From: Nitrospira sp.
GTDB taxonomy: Bacteria; Nitrospirota; Nitrospiria; Nitrospirales; Nitrospiraceae
Direction: 5' to 3'
Length of the DNA stretch: 64,000 nt
Assembly: GCA_024760525.1 (NCBI GenBank)
Contig: CP060499.1
Span: 3,307,501 to 3,371,500, forward strand
Shown here: positions 60,588-64,000 of the stretch, one piece after another
How the letters are laid out: each line of letters opens with the position of its first letter
How positions within the stretch are numbered: position 1 is the stretch's first letter
Notes under the pieces: model-generated
Told to the model about the DNA's origin: nothing
The model's database searches: none
Seen by the model: only the letters and a program-made list of their open reading frames with translations
Program-made: the position numbers and the translations under genes

Positions 60588-61394
60588 ATGGCCACCTATG
60601 CGATCGGCGATGTGCAGGGATGCCATGATGCCTTACAACGGCTTATTGAGAATATTCGGTTTGACCCGACTGTCGACCGTCTCTGGTTCGTCGGCGATTT
60701 GGTCAACCGTGGGCCGGATTCGCTTTCTGTCCTCCGCTATATCAAGGATCTGGAAGACAGAGCGGTTGTCGTGCTGGGCAACCATGACCTGTTCCTCCTT
60801 GCCGTTGCGGAGGGCGTTGTCGCGGTTCGCCCTGAAGATACCCTGCAGGCGGTCCTTGAAGCACCGGATCGTGATGAGCTTCTCGCATGGGTCCGTCAAC
60901 AACGGCTCTTCTATCACGAAGATCCTTTCGCCCTTGTCCACGCAGGCGTACTGCCTCAATGGTCGATCGAAGAAGCTCAACAGCTGGCCCATGAGGTTGA
61001 AACCGGCTTGCGGGGCCCATTTTATCGGGACGTTCTCCAGGCTCTCTATCCCAGTAAACACTTACAATGGTCCTCAACCTTGACCGGTTCGACTCGACTG
61101 GCAACTATCTTGAAAGTCTTCACAAGACTTCGGGCTTGCTCTCCCGATGGTCGGATGGAATCTACTTATAGTGGACCCCCCGAACGAATCCCCGTCGGAT
61201 ATGTCCCCTGGTTCAAAATTGCTGACCGATCCCATCGCGACACGACCATCATCTGTGGACACTGGGCTGCATTAGGACTCCACTGCGAAGCACATCTTTT
61301 AGCCATCGACAGTGGCTGTGTGTGGGGACGGCAATTGACGGCTTTACGGTTGGAAGACCGAGCAGTCTTTCAGGTGCCCTGTAACGGCGTCTGA
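60588..61394 (+). CDS. apaH: Symmetrical bis(5'-nucleosyl)-tetraphosphatase
   Basis: A 268-residue metallophosphatase of the ApaH type. YAIGDVQGCHDAL (GD-x-x-G), VGDLVNRGPDS, LGNHDLFLLAV and the later HAGVLPQW and ICGHWAALGL carry the metal and catalytic residues. It cleaves Ap4A to two ADP. Followed 4 bp later by the DUF309 gene, suggesting one transcript. Confidence 0.93.
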   Translation: MATYAIGDVQGCHDALQRLIENIRFDPTVDRLWFVGDLVNRGPDSLSVLRYIKDLEDRAVVVLGNHDLFLLAVAEGVVAVRPEDTLQAVLEAPDRDELLAWVRQQRLFYHEDPFALVHAGVLPQWSIEEAQQLAHEVETGLRGPFYRDVLQALYPSKHLQWSSTLTGSTRLATILKVFTRLRACSPDGRMESTYSGPPERIPVGYVPWFKIADRSHRDTTIICGHWAALGLHCEAHLLAIDSGCVWGRQLTALRLEDRAVFQVPCNGV

Positions 61395-61398
61395 GACG

Positions 61399-61932
61399 AT
61401 GGCGATTGAGCCGACACCGCCCGATCCCAACGGACCGCGTTATTCCACACAACCGTTTCCTTCGTACCGGTTTGCGCCGGGCCTGGCACCACACCCACGC
61501 CGTGATCCAAGCGGGCATTCATATGGTAAGCCGGAGCGGAAACCAACCCGGTTCGCCGTAGATGAATGGCAGACTTCAGAGGATTACTTGTATGGGATCG
61601 ACCTCTATAACTTTGCCTATTGGTGGGAATGCCATGAGGTTTTTGAGGGACTGTGGCACGCGTTCGGACACAACAGTGAGCAAGGAAACCTTTTTCAAGC
61701 CCTCATCCAGTTTGCCGCATCGAACCTGAAATGGTCTCTAGGCAATGAGACCGCTGCACGGAAACTTGCCCGTAACGGGTTAGACCGATTACAAAAGGTC
61801 CCTTCTCCCTACATGGGCATCGATGTGACCGCTTTTACCGAACGGTACAAAACGACAGCCTCTGAAGGTTCAGAATTCCGTCCTGCTCTCCTCACTCTTC
61901 TCACCTGCGACTCCTCGCAAAAACCGGGATAA
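61399..61932 (+). CDS. DUF309-family protein
   Basis: A 177-residue protein. The first ~60 residues are Pro/Arg-rich; DUF309 follows with the YNFAYWWECHEVFEGLWHAF motif (His/Glu/Trp core), GNLFQALIQFAASNLKW and a helical C-terminus. Function unsettled. Four bases after apaH. It converges with panB. Confidence 0.85.
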   Translation: MAIEPTPPDPNGPRYSTQPFPSYRFAPGLAPHPRRDPSGHSYGKPERKPTRFAVDEWQTSEDYLYGIDLYNFAYWWECHEVFEGLWHAFGHNSEQGNLFQALIQFAASNLKWSLGNETAARKLARNGLDRLQKVPSPYMGIDVTAFTERYKTTASEGSEFRPALLTLLTCDSSQKPG

Positions 61933-61994
61933 CTGACTCAGCGGGAACGAGACCGCTCGTCCACATGCACGGCAAGTCGAGAAACGATGCTGAT

Positions 61995-62783
61995 TTAGCG
62001 GTAGCTCTCGGAGTCGCTGGGGAATTTCCCCTGTTCGACTTCTTCCTTGTACCGATTCAGCGCTTGAAGAGCATCCGCTTTAAGGTGAGCGTAGGTTTTG
62101 ACGAATCTCGGGATGAAGGTATCAAAGAGACCAAGCAGATCGTAGAGCACGAGTACCTGGCCGTCGCAGTGTGGACCCGCTCCAATCCCGATGGTGGCGA
62201 TCGAAAGGGCTTGGGTAATTTTCTTGGCCAACCCGACAGGCACCGCTTCCAACACGATGGCGAACGCCCCGGCCGCCTCAAGCGCTTGAGCATCTTCCAA
62301 TAGTCTGGCCGCTTGATCTTCGACTTTGCCTTGGACCTTGTAGCCGCCAAGCGCATGGACCGATTGCGGGGTCATGCCTAAGTGGCCCATGACAGGAATC
62401 CCAATGTTCACGATCGCCTTGACTCGATCCGCTACCGCCGCGCCTCCCTCCAGCTTCACCGCTGCGGCCCCGGCTTGCAGTAACCGGCCCGCATTGCGGA
62501 CAGCCTCTTCCGTACTCACCTGGTAGGACATAAACGGCATATCGCTGATCACCAGACACTGCTGCGCGGCGCCGGCTACCAGTTTCGTATGGTACAGCAT
62601 GTCCTCCATCGTGACCGTGAGCGTATTGGGTTTTCCTTGCACAACGACGCCCAGCGAATCTCCCACCAGGATCGCGCGAATCCCCGCTTGCTCCACAATG
62701 CGAGCGAAGAGCGCATCGTAGGCCGTCACGACAACCACCTTCTTCTTTTCTCGTTTGTACTGCTGAAAATCGAGGATGGTCAT
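61995..62783 (-). CDS. panB: 3-methyl-2-oxobutanoate hydroxymethyltransferase
   Basis: A 262-residue PanB. YDALFARIVEQAGIRAILVGDSLGVVVQG (metal Asp), MPFMSYQVS, VKLEGG, GHLGMTPQSV and GIGAGPHCDGQVLVLYDLLG are all canonical. It adds a hydroxymethyl group from methylene-THF to ketoisovalerate for pantothenate. The ATG overlaps the metF stop as TGATG. Both enzymes use methylene-THF, so the pairing makes metabolic sense. Confidence 0.95.
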   Translation of the reverse strand: MTILDFQQYKREKKKVVVVTAYDALFARIVEQAGIRAILVGDSLGVVVQGKPNTLTVTMEDMLYHTKLVAGAAQQCLVISDMPFMSYQVSTEEAVRNAGRLLQAGAAAVKLEGGAAVADRVKAIVNIGIPVMGHLGMTPQSVHALGGYKVQGKVEDQAARLLEDAQALEAAGAFAIVLEAVPVGLAKKITQALSIATIGIGAGPHCDGQVLVLYDLLGLFDTFIPRFVKTYAHLKADALQALNRYKEEVEQGKFPSDSESYR

Positions 62784-63670
62784 CAGTCCAATTCGGCCTT
62801 GGTGATGATTTCTCCCAACCGATGTGTCGCTTTGATTGCCATGATATGGACACCGTCGCAGTGTGGCCGCACCGCCTTGATCGTCCGTACAGCGATGTCG
62901 ACTCCGACATCCTCGGCTCTCTCACCGGCCGCCTTGAGTTCTTCGATCATCTCGTTTGGCACTGAGATGCCCGGAATGTTGGCGTTCATGAACTCAGCCA
63001 TCTTGTGATTGCGCAATACAAGAATACCGGCCAGGACCTTCACTTTGAACGGCCGGATCGCCTTCATAAAGCTCCCGAACTGCTCCGGATGGTACACCGC
63101 CTGGGTCTGAAAGAATTGGGCACCCGCCTTCACCTTCACTTCAAACTTGGCAAGCATAGGCCCCAGCGGATCAGCTTCAGGAGTCACAGCCGCGCCGATG
63201 GTAAACGCCGTCGAGCCATCCAGTTTATGGCCGGTCATGTCGTGCCCATTGTTCAATCCCTGCACAAGCTGCATCACTTGAACTGAATCGAGATCGTAGA
63301 CCGGTTTGGCTTCCTTGTGATCGCCGACGGTCGGGTAATCGCCGGTGAGGCACAAAATATTTCGAATCCCGAGCATATGCCCACCCATTAAATCCGACTG
63401 CATCGCAATTCGGTTGCGATCACGACAGGTCAACTGCATCACGGGATCATGCCCTAGTTCATACAGGAGGCGGCAGACCGGCAGCGAGCCGGCACGAACC
63501 ACGGCCGCCGTATTGTCCGTGACATTCACTCCGTGGACACGCCCTACTAACTGTCTGGCATTCTCGAGCACGGACGAGATGTTCGTGCCCTTGGGAGGAT
63601 TGTACTCGACCGTGACGGCGAACGTGCCTCGGTTGAGAATATCGATCAGGCGCTGTGGCTCTCGGCTCAT
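62783..63670 (-). CDS. metF: Methylenetetrahydrofolate reductase
   Basis: A 295-residue MetF-type TIM barrel. FAVTVEYNPPKG at the start (Glu), NVTDN, LTCRDRNRIAMQSDLMG and NILCLTGDYPT (flavin/folate region), and GAQFFQTQAVYHPEQF. It reduces 5,10-methylene-THF to methyl-THF. A short MTHFR_C protein encoded about 3 kb away may be its partner. Ten bases after folD. Confidence 0.92.
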   Translation of the reverse strand: MSREPQRLIDILNRGTFAVTVEYNPPKGTNISSVLENARQLVGRVHGVNVTDNTAAVVRAGSLPVCRLLYELGHDPVMQLTCRDRNRIAMQSDLMGGHMLGIRNILCLTGDYPTVGDHKEAKPVYDLDSVQVMQLVQGLNNGHDMTGHKLDGSTAFTIGAAVTPEADPLGPMLAKFEVKVKAGAQFFQTQAVYHPEQFGSFMKAIRPFKVKVLAGILVLRNHKMAEFMNANIPGISVPNEMIEELKAAGERAEDVGVDIAVRTIKAVRPHCDGVHIMAIKATHRLGEIITKAELD

Positions 63671-63680
63671 GGCTAGCCCC

Positions 63681-64000
63681 TCATATCATTCCTGCTGCTC
63701 TCTTGGCGGACTCTACTGTATTTTCCAGCAGCATCGCGATGGTCATCGGGCCGACTCCACCCGGAACAGGGCTGATCCAACCGGCTTTCTGGCTCACAGC
63801 TTCGAAGTCGACGTCGCCGCACAATTTGCCCTCAGGTGTTTTGTTCGTACCCACGTCGATGACGACCGCTCCCTCGCGCACCATGTCGGCCGTTACAAAC
63901 TTCGCCTTTCCGATCGCGACCAACAGTAACTCTGCCTCACGGCAGACCGCAGGGAGGTCTCTTGTCTTCGAATGGCAAATCGTCACCGTCGCATTTCTCT
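63681..64000 (-). CDS. folD: Methylene-THF dehydrogenase/methenyl-THF cyclohydrolase, C-terminal part (cut by window)
   Basis: The visible 106 residues are the C-terminal NADP-binding domain of FolD: ATVTICHSKT, LLLVAIGKAKFVTADMV, GAVVIDVGTN, GDVDFEAV and the signature SPVPGGVGPMTIAMLLENTVESAKR. The N-terminal half lies beyond position 64000. It supplies methylene-THF to MetF and PanB, its operon neighbours. Confidence 0.93.
   Translation of the reverse strand, partial: RNATVTICHSKTRDLPAVCREAELLLVAIGKAKFVTADMVREGAVVIDVGTNKTPEGKLCGDVDFEAVSQKAGWISPVPGGVGPMTIAMLLENTVESAKRAAGMI

Noticed and set aside
1..64000. CRISPR array, insertion sequence, prophage or rRNA
   Set aside because: No regularly spaced direct repeats, transposase, integrase or rRNA sequence was seen on reading both strands.

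Overview
The window is a gene-dense stretch of a bacterial chromosome that most resembles Nitrospira (phylum Nitrospirota). The main evidence is a reductive TCA (rTCA) cycle block: a two-subunit ATP-citrate lyase, aconitase, monomeric isocitrate dehydrogenase, a soluble fumarate reductase-like pair and succinyl-CoA ligase. About 4 kb upstream lies a five-subunit 2-oxoacid:ferredoxin oxidoreductase of the Hydrogenobacter/Nitrospira type. The genus assignment is inference from gene content; no rRNA or other marker gene is present.

Layout. 0-8 kb: an exported OB-fold-like protein, two glycine-zipper lipoproteins, a DUF167 protein, a CbbQ/NorQ-type AAA+ ATPase, a large hybrid histidine kinase and a YkgJ/DUF2156 fusion, most of them in tightly overlapping minus-strand order. 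8-15 kb (plus strand): a putative ATP-grasp protein, a glutaredoxin-like protein, a KamA-family radical SAM enzyme, a dCTP deaminase, a small membrane protein, the 5' remnant of a family 2 glycosyltransferase, a DUF2064 glycosyltransferase, an SDR and a zinc-ribbon protein. 15-26 kb: a tautomerase/MarR divergent pair, an alpha/beta hydrolase, DUF4105, DUF3015, TRL and DUF3332 envelope proteins, a small beta-barrel, an M48 protease plus YfcE-type phosphoesterase, an AIM24/TIGR00266 protein and a Tat-type amidohydrolase. 26-36 kb: a 1371-residue TPR/low-complexity/transmembrane protein, a secretin, a PilZ protein, an indoleamine dioxygenase-family protein and a DUF72 protein. 35.8-38.5 kb: two tandem paralogous outer-membrane barrel genes whose upstream non-coding regions are identical. 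38.7-51.2 kb: the rTCA operon aclB-aclA-acn-icd-frdB-frdA-sucC-sucD on the minus strand. 51.4-55 kb: mutM, a dual-specificity phosphatase, an Rsm22-like methyltransferase and small proteins. 55.2-59.4 kb: the 2-oxoacid:ferredoxin oxidoreductase operon. 59.8-64 kb: a stand-alone MTHFR C-terminal-domain protein, queF, apaH, DUF309, and the minus-strand set folD (cut by the window edge)-metF-panB.

How the genes fit together. The rTCA block supplies most steps from succinate or fumarate to citrate cleavage for autotrophic CO2 fixation. The ferredoxin oxidoreductase performs reductive carboxylation of acetyl-CoA or succinyl-CoA. folD, metF and the free MTHFR_C protein belong to one-carbon folate metabolism. 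I see no mobile element, CRISPR array, rRNA or tRNA. I do not see one clearly new multi-gene system. The most unusual items are the CCAAGA-loop hairpin cluster (23.6-23.8 kb), the converged upstream regions of the barrel paralogs, the atypical fumarate reductase flavoprotein, the 1371-residue protein beside a secretin, and the glycosyltransferase remnant.
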